Assembly (NCBI RefSeq): GCF_008087625.1
Contig: NZ_CP042997.1
Location: 6,634,001-6,698,000 of the forward strand
Length of the DNA: 64,000 nucleotides
Reading direction: 5' to 3'
Origin: Aquisphaera giovannonii
GTDB taxonomy: Bacteria; Planctomycetota; Planctomycetia; Isosphaerales; Isosphaeraceae
Numbering within the stretch: position 1 is the stretch's first letter; each line of letters starts with the position of its first letter. Positions 50,122 through 59,056 of this stretch are shown piece after piece. Position numbers and translations under genes: made by a program. The notes under the pieces were generated by a model. That model ran no database searches. It saw nothing but the letters and a program-made list of their open reading frames with translations, and was not told the DNA's origin.

Positions 50122-53046
50122 TCACAAGGTCTTCAGGTACTCGATCAAGTCATTGAGCTGGTCCTTGGTCATGTCGTTGGTCACCCCGTGCGTGTCGCGC
50201 GGGTTGTAGACGGTCCAGATCTCCTCGAGCGTGGCGGCGATCCCGTTGTGCATGTAAGGGGCCGAGTCGTAGATGTTGTTGAGGTGGGGAACGTCCACCT
50301 TGTCGTCGATGTCCGGCGCCATCTTCGAGCCGATGTCGTGCCTCTCGCGGTCGGTGTACAGCGGCGGGAAGTGGCACGTCGCGCAGCGGTTCTGCTTGCG
50401 GATCGGCCGCCCGTCGTTGGTCGCCGTCCGCTCGAAGATCGCCTTGCCGCGTCGCTGGGCGGGCGTCAGCTCGGCCCCCAGCGGCCGATAGCGGTTGGGC
50501 GGCCTCGGGATCGTGCTGATGTAATGGTCGACCGCCTCCAGCTCCTCCGACGTGTAGGGCTGGATCCGCGTGAAGTACACCGAGAGCCTGGGCCCGCACT
50601 GGCGCGACAGGGTCGCGTTGCCGCCGTTCCACTTGAACGGGCCGGTGTCGAGGATGCCCCGGAGCGTCCGATTGTCCACCGGCGCCGTGCCGATGCCATC
50701 GGCCTCGATGTCGTACGTTAATCCGTCCACGTGTCCGTCGGGATGGCAGGTGTGGCAGGAGAGCTGGCGGCGTAAGGCGATCCCGGCGTTGTTGAATAGG
50801 CGTTCGCCGAAGCGGGCCCGCGAGATCTCCTTCGGCCCGCCCAGATCGACCCGGCGGACCTCCTTGCGGGCGGCGATGTCGATGACCGCGACCGCGTCCT
50901 CGAGGGCGCAGGCGACCCATGCCGTCTTGCCGTCGGGTGCGACGGCCAATCCGCGGGGATTGATGCCCGTCGCGATCCGCCCGATGACGAATTCCGACGC
51001 CTTGCCGAGGTGGTTGGGCAGGACGTCCTCCCGCTCCCGGGGCGTCGCCACGGCGATCACCTTGCGCAGCCTCGCGACGTCGACCAGCGCCACCCGGTCC
51101 GAGCCGGAGCTCGTCACGAGCGCGAGCGTGCCGTCCGGAGTGAAGGCGACGTCGGTCGGGTCGGGGAAGGACTCGCCCGGATCATCGAGGAGGACCTGGT
51201 CCACCTGCCCATCCGCGCCGATCACCGCCAGGCCGTTCGTGACCGTCCATCCCTGGGTCATCCGGGTCATGGGCACGAGGTTCTTCGTCCGCTCCAGCGT
51301 CGCCAGGGCGAACTCCCCGGAGGGATGCCAGGCGATCCCGAGGAGCATGTTGGCGCCCGGCGCGGCGTGGCGATCGTCGACCACCTCGCGGGACGCGTCG
51401 ACCGCGGTGATCTCCGAGACCGACGGCTCGCGGAACGGGACGAACCGCGAGAGGGCGTTCGTCACGAGCATCCGCCCGCCGTCCGGCGAGAGCGCGATCG
51501 ACCAGGGGGAGCGGCTTGCGGAGAGCCTCTTCCGCTCCCGGAGGGTCTTCGCGTCGAGGACCGAGATGTCGTCCGACGCGGTGTTCACCACGTACAGCGT
51601 GCGGCCCGAGGCGTCGGTGCGTACGCCATGCGGCTCGTCACCGACGGGCACGGTCGCCGTCACGCGGCGGGCCGTCGCGTCGATGACCGACAAACTGTCA
51701 TCGAGCCGGTTGGTCACGTAAGCGCGAGAGCCATCCGGGCTGAACGTCACGTCCGTAGGCTGGCCACCGACGGGGATCTCGGCCACCTTCGTCATCGATT
51801 TCGAGTCGAGCACGCAGACCGTCGCCGAGGCCTCGCAGGTGACGTAGACCTCTCGCCCGCCGGGGCGGAAGGCAAGCCGGAGCGGCGTCTTGTAGCGGGC
51901 CTCCCTGGACACGGCCGGGGGCCTGGCCGGGTGCGCGATCGCCTTGAGGGCTTCCTCGTGGGCGAAGGGCTTTCCCCGGTTCTCGTCGTGGCACGAAGTG
52001 CATGTCTCGCTGGACGTGGCCAGGAGGCCCGTCTTGAACGTCCTCGGCCTCTCCTTCAGCTCGGCGGCAGCCGTGGCATGTTCGCTCCCCGGGCCGTGGC
52101 AGGCCTCGCAGCCGACCCCTTCGAGCACGGAGTAGGTCTCGGCCGCGCCCGCGGAGTCGCGATGGTACGCCGTGGCGTGGCACTTCAGGCACTCGGTGCT
52201 CATCTGGGGATCGTCGTTGATCCCCTTCTCGAGGGCCACGTTCTTCGCGTGCGGCGTCCCGAGCGCGGCATACGCCCGGGCGTGGGGCGTGTCCCGCCAC
52301 TTGCAGAACTGCGAGCCCTTCTCGGCGGCGTCGTGGCACTCGGCGCAGGCGTGCGAGCCGATGTAGGAGGCCCCCGCGCCCTCCCTGGTGGGGAAGGGGG
52401 GCGGCTGCATCGCGACCGGCTTCGCGTCCTTCGGGGTCGGATGGGAAACGGCCTTCAGGGCCGCCATCAGGTCGAAGGGCGTTTCCGCGCGGTTGGGACG
52501 GCGGGGCTTCGCGGGGAGGATCCTCGTGTGCGACGGCTTTTCCTTGTGGCAGTTCATGCAATCCGCGGGGAGCGGATTGGTGAGCGCGATGCGGGCCGAC
52601 CCGTCTTTCCCCGGCGCCCAGGACTCGACGTGCTCGCTACCCGGGCCGTGACACTTCTCGCACTGGACCCCGTCGCGCAGCGAGAACGTGTCGTCCTTCT
52701 CCGCGGGCTCGGCGTCCGACCCGGTGGCGTGGCAGCCCAGGCAGAGCGGCGACCTCTGCGGCTCGATCGGCACGCCGCTGATCGCGGCGATGGATCGCGC
52801 CTCGGGCGTTGCCAGGCTGGCATAGGCCTTGGCGTGCCGCGTCCCCATCCAGAGCGTCGCCTGGTGGCCCATGTTCGGGCCGTCGTGGCAGGTCGCGCAG
52901 ACCTTCGCCCCCACGTAGACGGGCTTCCTGGGCTGTGCCCGGGCCGTCGTCGGCCAGGCGAGACACGCGAGCGAGGCGGCGAGGACCGCCGGCAGGGATA
53001 GGATCGAGGCTCGCTCGGATGCCCAGTCGTTCGCACCGCGGCACAT
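50122..53046 (-). CDS. ten-heme cytochrome/beta-propeller/MauG-type di-heme fusion protein
   Basis: The 974-residue exported protein has three parts. Residues 50 to about 370 hold eight CXXCH heme sites (CATCH at 50, then CLGCH, CEKCH, CMNCH, CAECH, CLKCH, CEACH, CTSCH), resembling c554-type multiheme proteins. Residues about 390-750 form a YVTN-like beta-propeller (VTNRLDDSLSVIDATARRVTA). Residues 764-974 have two more heme sites, CHTCH at 764 and CATCH at 888, in a MauG/di-heme peroxidase-like arrangement. A signal peptide ends near ARAQP. In known families the MauG part reduces peroxide or oxidises a protein; the combination here is inferred. Ten CXXCH in total. Confidence 0.88.
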   Translation of the reverse strand: MCRGANDWASERASILSLPAVLAASLACLAWPTTARAQPRKPVYVGAKVCATCHDGPNMGHQATLWMGTRHAKAYASLATPEARSIAAISGVPIEPQRSPLCLGCHATGSDAEPAEKDDTFSLRDGVQCEKCHGPGSEHVESWAPGKDGSARIALTNPLPADCMNCHKEKPSHTRILPAKPRRPNRAETPFDLMAALKAVSHPTPKDAKPVAMQPPPFPTREGAGASYIGSHACAECHDAAEKGSQFCKWRDTPHARAYAALGTPHAKNVALEKGINDDPQMSTECLKCHATAYHRDSAGAAETYSVLEGVGCEACHGPGSEHATAAAELKERPRTFKTGLLATSSETCTSCHDENRGKPFAHEEALKAIAHPARPPAVSREARYKTPLRLAFRPGGREVYVTCEASATVCVLDSKSMTKVAEIPVGGQPTDVTFSPDGSRAYVTNRLDDSLSVIDATARRVTATVPVGDEPHGVRTDASGRTLYVVNTASDDISVLDAKTLRERKRLSASRSPWSIALSPDGGRMLVTNALSRFVPFREPSVSEITAVDASREVVDDRHAAPGANMLLGIAWHPSGEFALATLERTKNLVPMTRMTQGWTVTNGLAVIGADGQVDQVLLDDPGESFPDPTDVAFTPDGTLALVTSSGSDRVALVDVARLRKVIAVATPREREDVLPNHLGKASEFVIGRIATGINPRGLAVAPDGKTAWVACALEDAVAVIDIAARKEVRRVDLGGPKEISRARFGERLFNNAGIALRRQLSCHTCHPDGHVDGLTYDIEADGIGTAPVDNRTLRGILDTGPFKWNGGNATLSRQCGPRLSVYFTRIQPYTSEELEAVDHYISTIPRPPNRYRPLGAELTPAQRRGKAIFERTATNDGRPIRKQNRCATCHFPPLYTDRERHDIGSKMAPDIDDKVDVPHLNNIYDSAPYMHNGIAATLEEIWTVYNPRDTHGVTNDMTKDQLNDLIEYLKTL

Positions 53047-53062
53047 CGCGTCGTCACTCCAG

Positions 53063-54715
53063 TCAGCGGGGTGGCTGCACCACTCTCAGGATCTGGTTCG
53101 CCGGGACGTCCGTCAGCACGGTCGTCCCGGCACCCGGCCAGCGGATCTCAACCGTCTCCGCCCGTGCCGCCTTCCCGAGCCCGAAGTGCGGCCGCGGGTC
53201 GCCCTGGGAGAGGTAGCCCCGCACCGGGATCAGGTCGTCGATCTGGACGAGGCCCCCGACGCGGACCGAAACCCTTGCACCGATGGCCGGCGTCTTGCCG
53301 CCCGGCCCGCGGGCGTCGATGGTCAGCCAGTTGTTGAGCGCGTTCCCGCCGTCGTTGCGGAGCAGCCTCGGCGAGTCGCCCAGATTGATGACCAGGATGT
53401 CGACGTCGCCGTCGTTGTCGAAGTCCCCCCAGGTCGCCCCCCGGCCCACGAATTTCTGGGAGAAGTAGGGGCCCGATCGCCCGGCGACGTCCACGAACTT
53501 CCCCTTGCCCGCGTTGCGGGCCATCACGGCGCCCTCGCCGTATTCGTGATGGGCGTCGCCATTGGCGACGAAGAGATCCGGCCAGCCGTCGTTGTCGAAG
53601 TCCTGGAGGATGGCCCCCCATCCCGTGTACTGGCCGCAGATCATGGCCAGGCCCGAGGCGTTCGTCTGGTCCTCGAAGAACTCGCCCCTGTTGATGTGCA
53701 GGCAGCCGTAGCCCATGTCCGGGATGTAAAGGTCGAGCCTGCCGTCCCGATCGACGTCCCCGAAGACCGGGCCCATGGATGAGACCCCCTGGCCCCCCTC
53801 GCCGAAGGCCAGCCCCAGGACCAGGCCGTCGCTGGTGAACTTCCCGCCGCCGTGGTTGCGGTAGAAGTAGCTCTCCATCGCGTCGTTGGCGACGTAAAGA
53901 TCCAACCGGCCGCTGTTGAGGAAGTCGGCCGCCGTCGCGCTCATCGCGCGGCCGTCCTTGTTGAAGACGCCGGCGGCCCGGGTCACGTCGGTGAAGGTGC
54001 CGTCCCCGTTGTTCCGGAAGAGCCGATCCGCCTGGCCCGGGTAGCTGAGCGGGCCCGGATACCCCGCAGCCGCGTAATAATTGCGGAATTTGCCGCCGTC
54101 GTACTGGAGATACGTGGCCACGAACAGGTCGAGCTTGCCGTCGATGTCGTAGTCGAACCAGACCCCTGAGAGCGACCAGTCGCCAGGGGCGTCCAGGCCC
54201 GACTTCTTCGAGACGTCCGTGAAGGTGCCGTCGCCGTTGTTGCGATAGAGGATGTTCGGCCCGTAATTCAGGACCAGGAGATCGGTGAATCCGTCGCCGT
54301 CGTAGTCGGCCGCCGAGCAGGCCACGCCATAGCCGTCGCCCCCGCCGACCCCGGCCTTGCTCGTCACGTCGGTGAAGGTGCCATCGCCGTTGTTGCGATA
54401 GAGAAAATTGGCCAGCTTGCCCCTGAGGCGACGGCCGGTGTTGTCGTTGACCTCGGGCTTGTAACGGCCGTTCACGATATAGACGTCGAGCTTCCCGTCG
54501 TTGTCATAATCGAAGAACATGCAGCCGGAGCCGGTCCCCTCGACGATGTTGCTCAGCTCCTTGTCGCCGAAGCTCAGGGTTGCCTTGATGCCGGCCCGCT
54601 CGGTGACGTCGGTGAAGACCGGCACCGGCGGATCGTCGCCGCGGGCCGGGAGGATCGGCGCCGCGAGGGCGGCGAGGAGGAGGGCATGACGGATATCGCG
54701 AAGACGACTCTTCAT
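53063..54715 (-). CDS. CRTAC1-like FG-GAP/ASPIC exported protein
   Basis: The 550-residue product has a signal peptide (HALLLAALAAPILPARG), six to eight FG-GAP repeats and a C-terminal ASPIC/UnbV domain (WLTIDARGPGGKTPAIGARV, ETVEIRWPGAGTTVL). Three repeats are nearly identical, each with YRNNGDGTFTDV. FG-GAP loops bind calcium and make a propeller. Such proteins are abundant in Planctomycetes and of unknown function. It starts on the ATG that overlaps the stop of the upstream HzsA-like gene, and is followed by the ten-heme gene after 16 bases, which strongly suggests an operon. Confidence 0.9.
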   Translation of the reverse strand: MKSRLRDIRHALLLAALAAPILPARGDDPPVPVFTDVTERAGIKATLSFGDKELSNIVEGTGSGCMFFDYDNDGKLDVYIVNGRYKPEVNDNTGRRLRGKLANFLYRNNGDGTFTDVTSKAGVGGGDGYGVACSAADYDGDGFTDLLVLNYGPNILYRNNGDGTFTDVSKKSGLDAPGDWSLSGVWFDYDIDGKLDLFVATYLQYDGGKFRNYYAAAGYPGPLSYPGQADRLFRNNGDGTFTDVTRAAGVFNKDGRAMSATAADFLNSGRLDLYVANDAMESYFYRNHGGGKFTSDGLVLGLAFGEGGQGVSSMGPVFGDVDRDGRLDLYIPDMGYGCLHINRGEFFEDQTNASGLAMICGQYTGWGAILQDFDNDGWPDLFVANGDAHHEYGEGAVMARNAGKGKFVDVAGRSGPYFSQKFVGRGATWGDFDNDGDVDILVINLGDSPRLLRNDGGNALNNWLTIDARGPGGKTPAIGARVSVRVGGLVQIDDLIPVRGYLSQGDPRPHFGLGKAARAETVEIRWPGAGTTVLTDVPANQILRVVQPPR

Positions 54716-56712
54716 GGATTGGACCCCGATTGCGCTTGCCGTCGTGCCTCGGGAATCGCTCCGCGGCGGGCGCCCAGGTCGATCCAGCGGATGATCGTCC
54801 CTATCTCGGCGTCGGTCAGCTCAGGGGCCCGGCCGACCGGGATGGGCTTGAACCCACGTGACCCCTCGGCCTCGTCCCAGGGCCTGGCCGTGCGGGCCCC
54901 GACGACGTGCCAGGCCAGCGGGCTCGTCCGGGCTCGGCCCGGGTGGATGTAAGTCCCGCACCAGATTGCCCGTTCCCCGGGCCCGGCCGCCCCGAGGAGG
55001 CCGGCATGGAGCCGGTCCAGTGCGGCGGGATCGCGGGCACCGGCGGCCGGCAGCTCCGGCGTCTGATTGCCGGCCCCGTGGCAGGGCAGGCACCTCGATT
55101 CGACGATCGGGACGATGTCCCTCGCGAAATCGGGCGTGGGGCACGCCGGGTCGGGGACCGTCGCGTTGGCGACATCGGTCCTGAGGGCTTCGGGCACGCG
55201 ATTCGGCGGGGTCCGCTCGGGATCCTCGTGGCAGCCGATGCAGCCCTGGGCCTGGTGGCTCCGCGACCAGATCCAGCCGCACGACCGGATCGCCAGCCCC
55301 CGCCCGTCCAGGGCCTGGAGCTGGATCGGCACGTTGGCCGGGACCTTGGCGTGGAACGAGCCGTCGGCCTGCACGGGTATCTCGGCGAGGATCCGACGGG
55401 GCGAGAGTTCCGCGACCGGGGACATCGCCGACGCTTCGCGCCTCGAGCCCGGTTCCGCGCCCCCGGTCGGCATCCCCTCGACGATTCGGATCGACTTCAC
55501 CGCCCCGGCCGGCATCCACGACGGGTCGGGCAGGTCGTGGATCGACACGTCCAGGCAGTAGATCTCGGCCTCGCGATCGTCCGGCGAGACCACGCTCGAC
55601 CGGCCGTCCGGGCGCGGGCGGGGATGGACGGCCCGCGGCCAGCTCAGGTCGAAGCCCGTTTCCTCGCATACGGGCGCGAGTGTCCTGGCCCCGCCGTCCA
55701 GCCGACAGATGCCCCGGACGGTGGCGTCGGCGCCCCGCCAGGCGACGAGCAGCGTGCCGTCGGGCAGGGGGGACGGCGAGGAGAAGAGGCCGTCGTCGGG
55801 CCCGGTCAGCCTCTCGTACGTGTGGAGGGGCCGGCGGAGCGAGACGCGGGCAAGCGAGCCCTCGCCCCGCCCCGTTTCCCGCACGGATTCCACGAAGACG
55901 AGGTCTCCGCCCGGCGTCACGCAGGGGCCCCGGCGAGCCGCCCCGGAACGCGGAGCGATCGACGCGCGGTCGGAACCGTCCGTGTTCAGGCTCTCGAGCG
56001 CGAGGCGTCCGGCCCTGCCGTCGCCGAGATCGGCGCGATGCCACGACGCATACGCGAGGCGTCCATCGGGCAAGATGGCCGGGTCGAGGTCGCTCGCCAG
56101 GTTGTAGGTGATCCGCTGGACGTAAGAGCCGTCGAGCTTGCAGGTCCAGATCGCCGTCGCCGGCCCTCCGGTCCTCTCGTCCCTCCGATCACCGGCCGGG
56201 CGGACGAACGCGATCTGGTCCCACGGCTCCTTCTCGGTGATCGTGTAATAGCTCGACGTGTAGACCGGCGAGCGGCAGGGGCCGAGGTTGCGGGTGACCC
56301 GGCGGACGTGGCCGCCGTCGGCGTCCATCTCGAAGATCTCCCAGCCGTCCACCGCGTCGTGCTTGCCCGCGAACAGGATGCGGCGGCCGTCGATCGAGAC
56401 GTCCGGTTCGCCGGCCGAGTGGAAGCCCGCGGTCAGGACGCGCCTCGTCCCGTCCGGATCGAGGCGGACGAGCTGCGCACCGTCGCCGGGTCCACCTCGC
56501 CCCGCGGGTTGTCTCGCGTAGACGACCGGGCAGGGCATCGTCGCCGCGTCCGACCTGCGGTCGAGCGGTCGGTCGGTGTCCGACGCCTTCGCTGCGGGAG
56601 GGCCGGCCCCCAAGAGACCCGCAAAGAAGCCGGCGGTAGAAACCCAACACAAGCAGACAGCCCGAAGCGGCCGCCGTCCTCGAAGATGAGGACGAAGAGG
56701 GACTCCAATCAT
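54712..56712 (-). CDS. HzsA-related exported di-heme beta-propeller protein
   Basis: The 666-residue product (start at 56712, MIGVPLRP) has an N-terminal signal. A TolB-like propeller follows (LVRLDPDGTRRVLTAGFHSA, GRRILFAGKHDAVDGWEIFEMDADG, TAIWTCKLDGSYVQRITYN), with the overall plan of the hydrazine synthase alpha subunit (HzsA) family. Two CXXCH sites sit near the C-terminus: CIGCH at about residue 491 and CLPCH at about 541, the latter in VPIVESRCLPCHG. Related proteins are common in non-anammox Planctomycetes, so hydrazine synthesis is not implied. It overlaps the CRTAC1 gene by ATGA. Its start could also be 56763. Confidence 0.75.
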   Translation of the reverse strand: MIGVPLRPHLRGRRPLRAVCLCWVSTAGFFAGLLGAGPPAAKASDTDRPLDRRSDAATMPCPVVYARQPAGRGGPGDGAQLVRLDPDGTRRVLTAGFHSAGEPDVSIDGRRILFAGKHDAVDGWEIFEMDADGGHVRRVTRNLGPCRSPVYTSSYYTITEKEPWDQIAFVRPAGDRRDERTGGPATAIWTCKLDGSYVQRITYNLASDLDPAILPDGRLAYASWHRADLGDGRAGRLALESLNTDGSDRASIAPRSGAARRGPCVTPGGDLVFVESVRETGRGEGSLARVSLRRPLHTYERLTGPDDGLFSSPSPLPDGTLLVAWRGADATVRGICRLDGGARTLAPVCEETGFDLSWPRAVHPRPRPDGRSSVVSPDDREAEIYCLDVSIHDLPDPSWMPAGAVKSIRIVEGMPTGGAEPGSRREASAMSPVAELSPRRILAEIPVQADGSFHAKVPANVPIQLQALDGRGLAIRSCGWIWSRSHQAQGCIGCHEDPERTPPNRVPEALRTDVANATVPDPACPTPDFARDIVPIVESRCLPCHGAGNQTPELPAAGARDPAALDRLHAGLLGAAGPGERAIWCGTYIHPGRARTSPLAWHVVGARTARPWDEAEGSRGFKPIPVGRAPELTDAEIGTIIRWIDLGARRGAIPEARRQAQSGSNP

Positions 56713-57270
56713 GGAGCTTGCACCTGTCCCCGGGAGTCGAGGGGCGTGCGGCAAAGCTCTCACGGCGTCCGACCTGGATCGGGCGAGGTGGGATGGCCTT
56801 CGCGGCCGCGGCCATTTCCCGGGTCAATCACCCGCCCGATACGCATTCATCGCGATCGGCCGGATGCAACGTTTTGTCGATCGTTTTAGTCAGTTTTCTT
56901 TTGTCTTGAATTCACATCTGTCGCGGCAAGGCCAGAGGATTTCATCGTACAATCGCGTTCGATGAATGAAAGAGCCTACCGTCCGGGCCCCCCCGAATTC
57001 CGCGGTCGGCCCGGATGCTTGCGCCGAACGACCGTCGGAGGACTGCTTGCCTCACTACGACCCGTGCATTAAGATGGTTCGCTGTGAGGGCCGGCAGTTT
57101 GAAGCTACCCGAGGCCGGGGCGGGATGCGTCCGCCACCCCGGGCAATGCCGGACCAGGATGACGGGGGCATTGGGATCCCGGGGGCCCGCGGGCGGCCTC
57201 CTCGCGGGATCCCGTTCGCCTTTCCGGCGCCGCGAATGGCCTCGAACCGATCCGAGGGAGATTCTCGACG
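56713..57270. other. 558-base region between the redox cluster and the small basic protein gene
   Basis: The genes diverge. The block 56870-56960 is clearly AT-rich (runs of T and A), a probable promoter region for the leftward cluster, and a candidate rightward promoter lies at 57047-57075. No open frame here looks coding. Confidence 0.45.
57047..57075 (+). promoter_or_regulatory. candidate promoter of the small basic protein gene
   Basis: TTGCCT and TAAGAT with a 17-base spacer. The start codon is about 195 bases downstream, so a long leader would be made if this promoter is used. Confidence 0.4.
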
Positions 57271-57468
57271 ATGTCGCTGGACAAGAGCCTGAAGAAGGGG
57301 GGCGGACTGGCCCGCGCCCGGAACGTCCTCACGAGGGCCGAGCGGCTGGCCGTGCTCCAGGAGGACGACCGCTGGAAGCCGGAGCAGGGGGTCTTCAACC
57401 TCCCGAAGACCAAGTTCCGCCGCCTCGCACCCGGGCAGTCGGGCCCCAAGCGCGTCGAGAAGTCGTGA
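57271..57468 (+). CDS. small basic protein conserved in the PVC group
   Basis: The 65-residue, lysine/arginine-rich product begins MSLDKSLKKGGGLARARNVL and has RAERLAVLQEDDRWK and GVFNLPKTKFRR. It matches the pattern of the small basic protein family found across Planctomycetes, Verrucomicrobia and Chlamydiae, whose role is unknown; it is thought to be related to RNA or ribosome function by its charge and universality. The start follows GGAG-containing AGGGAG. A hairpin terminator follows, so the gene is likely single. The label is from memory of the family and not checked. Confidence 0.8.
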   Translation: MSLDKSLKKGGGLARARNVLTRAERLAVLQEDDRWKPEQGVFNLPKTKFRRLAPGQSGPKRVEKS

Positions 57469-57551
57469 CGCCGGCGAGGCCGCCCGCCCGACCTCAACCC
57501 TAGCTGGGCGGAGGCGAGAACCTTCCCGGCTGGCGCAGGAGAGGAAATCAA

Positions 57552-57580
57552 CCCCGGTCCTTGGGCCGGGGATTTTTCTT
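57552..57580 (+). terminator. intrinsic terminator after the small basic protein gene
   Basis: CCCCGG and CCGGGG arms with a short inner loop, followed by ATTTTTCTT. This is the clearest rho-independent terminator in the window. Confidence 0.8.
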
Positions 57581-57604
57581 GCCGGGCTTCGCGTCGGCAA
57601 CTCC

Positions 57605-57892
57605 TCAGCGGTCCGTCGGGATCGCCGCGAGGTCCGAGATCAACGAGAAGTCGCGCTCGGTGAGGCCGCCCACGTCGTGCGTGGAAATCTCCAGGCGGAC
57701 GTCGCGGAATTGGATATGGATCTCGGGGTAATGCCCGGACTTCTCGGCCAGGGCCGAGACGTTGTTGACGAATTCGATCGCCCGGCGGAACGACGGGAAT
57801 TGCCACGTGCGGGTGAGCATGTCCCCGTGCCGCTCCCAGCCCTTCGCCGCGGGCAACCTCGCGGCGATCTCGGTCTCCGTGAGTTTGGACAT
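57605..57892 (-). CDS. phhB: pterin-4a-carbinolamine dehydratase
   Basis: The 95-residue product has the family core: WERHGDMLTRTWQFPSF, FVNNVSALAEKSGHYPEIHIQF and EISTHDVGGLTERDFSLIS, where the HYPE segment holds the active-site histidine. The enzyme dehydrates the 4a-carbinolamine pterin after aromatic hydroxylase reactions. No hydroxylase is nearby, and in many bacteria this protein has an uncertain role. The start at 57892 (MSKLTETE) fits. Confidence 0.93.
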   Translation of the reverse strand: MSKLTETEIAARLPAAKGWERHGDMLTRTWQFPSFRRAIEFVNNVSALAEKSGHYPEIHIQFRDVRLEISTHDVGGLTERDFSLISDLAAIPTDR

Positions 57893-58042
57893 GGTGCTGG
57901 CTCCCGGATCGCGTGGGTGGGGCAGGGGAGGGGTTACCTCGATCGACCTGCCAGGGCCTTCTCGCTCACTCGCCCCGTCCATTATCCCGCCCGCCGACCG
58001 ACGAACAAGGGTTGAACACCGCAGCGGAGCCCCCGCGCCGCC

Positions 58043-58867
58043 ATGATGCCGGTCCTCTCTCTGTTCTGCGTGCTCATCGTGGCGGTCAGCGTGCTGGGCG
58101 GGATCTTCCCGCTGGCCAGGCTGCTCGACCATACCCGGCTCCAGGTCTATCTCAGCTTCGCCGCGGGGAGCATGCTCGGGGCGGCATTCTTCCACATGCT
58201 CCCGGAGGCCGTGGAAGGCGGTTCGCCCTCCACGATCAGGTGGACCGGGGTCGGCCTGCTCGGGCTGTTCTTCCTCGAGCGCTTCTTCTCGTTCCACCAT
58301 CATGAGCCCCAGGTCCCGTCGCCTGAGGGCGGCCATGATCACGGGCACGCGTCCCACGGCCGCCATCCGTCGCGAAACACCCCCGATGCCCTCTCGTGGT
58401 GGACCGCGGCCTTCGGCCTGGCCGTGCACTCCCTCGTGGGGGGCGTGGCCCTCGCCAGCGCGGTCGCGGCCGATCACGCCGCCCGCGGTGCAATCGGCGC
58501 GACGGGATGGGGCGTCTTCCTGGCGACCCTCCTTCACAAGCCCGCCGACTCCCTGACGATCGTCACGCTGATGCTCCGCTCCGGGGCCCCGCGGCGGCTC
58601 GCCCACGCGGTGAACCTGGGCTTCGCCGCGATGATCCCGCTCGGCGTGCTCCTGTTCGTCCTCGGGCTCGGCGGGTTGAGCGCCGATGCGGCGAGCCGAG
58701 GCAGGTCGATCGCGCTCGCCTTCTCGGCCGGCACCTTCCTCTGCATCGCGCTCAGCGACCTCCTGCCCGAGCTCCAGTTCCACTCGCACGACCGCTGGAA
58801 GCTCTCCGTCGCCCTCATCGCGGGGTTCGCCCTGATGGCCGGTACCGCCTCGATCGAGCTCTTCTGA
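58043..58867 (+). CDS. ZIP-family divalent metal transporter
   Basis: The 274-residue membrane protein has about eight hydrophobic segments and a His-rich cytoplasmic loop (FHHHEPQVPSPEGGHDHGHA, about residues 89-110). The transport motifs are FGLAVHSLVGGVALASAVA in the fourth helix and FLATLLHKPADSLTI in the fifth, the ZIP metal-binding pair. Zinc is the usual substrate, iron or manganese possible. The start at 58043 has the alternative ATG one codon on. No regulator is next to it. Confidence 0.9.
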   Translation: MMPVLSLFCVLIVAVSVLGGIFPLARLLDHTRLQVYLSFAAGSMLGAAFFHMLPEAVEGGSPSTIRWTGVGLLGLFFLERFFSFHHHEPQVPSPEGGHDHGHASHGRHPSRNTPDALSWWTAAFGLAVHSLVGGVALASAVAADHAARGAIGATGWGVFLATLLHKPADSLTIVTLMLRSGAPRRLAHAVNLGFAAMIPLGVLLFVLGLGGLSADAASRGRSIALAFSAGTFLCIALSDLLPELQFHSHDRWKLSVALIAGFALMAGTASIELF

Positions 58868-59056
58868 GCCGCCCGACGGGCCGGCGATTCGCCGAATAGC
58901 CGGCAGATTCGGGCCAATCGATAAAGTCGCCGGCCGGGGCGGTCGATCTCAGAGAGAGTCCGAGGGGAGGGCTGCGCCGCGAGCCCGCGACCGAATTCCC
59001 ATCCCCGCCGGGCGATCGAATCAGTCCAGCCATGGCGACCGGGGGTGTTCGGGACG

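Noticed and set aside
53980-54420. CRISPR-like regularly spaced repeats
   Set aside because: The repeated DNA encodes FG-GAP blades (YRNNGDGTFTDV) within one open frame, with unequal spacing; it is a protein repeat.
54712-56712. Hydrazine synthase proper (anammox)
   Set aside because: Only an alpha-like protein is present, with no beta or gamma subunit and no hydroxylamine-oxidoreductase-type protein, so only family relationship is claimed.
57105-57806. Coding potential on the minus strand over the small basic protein
   Set aside because: Overlaps two real genes and a terminator, with no recognisable domain.
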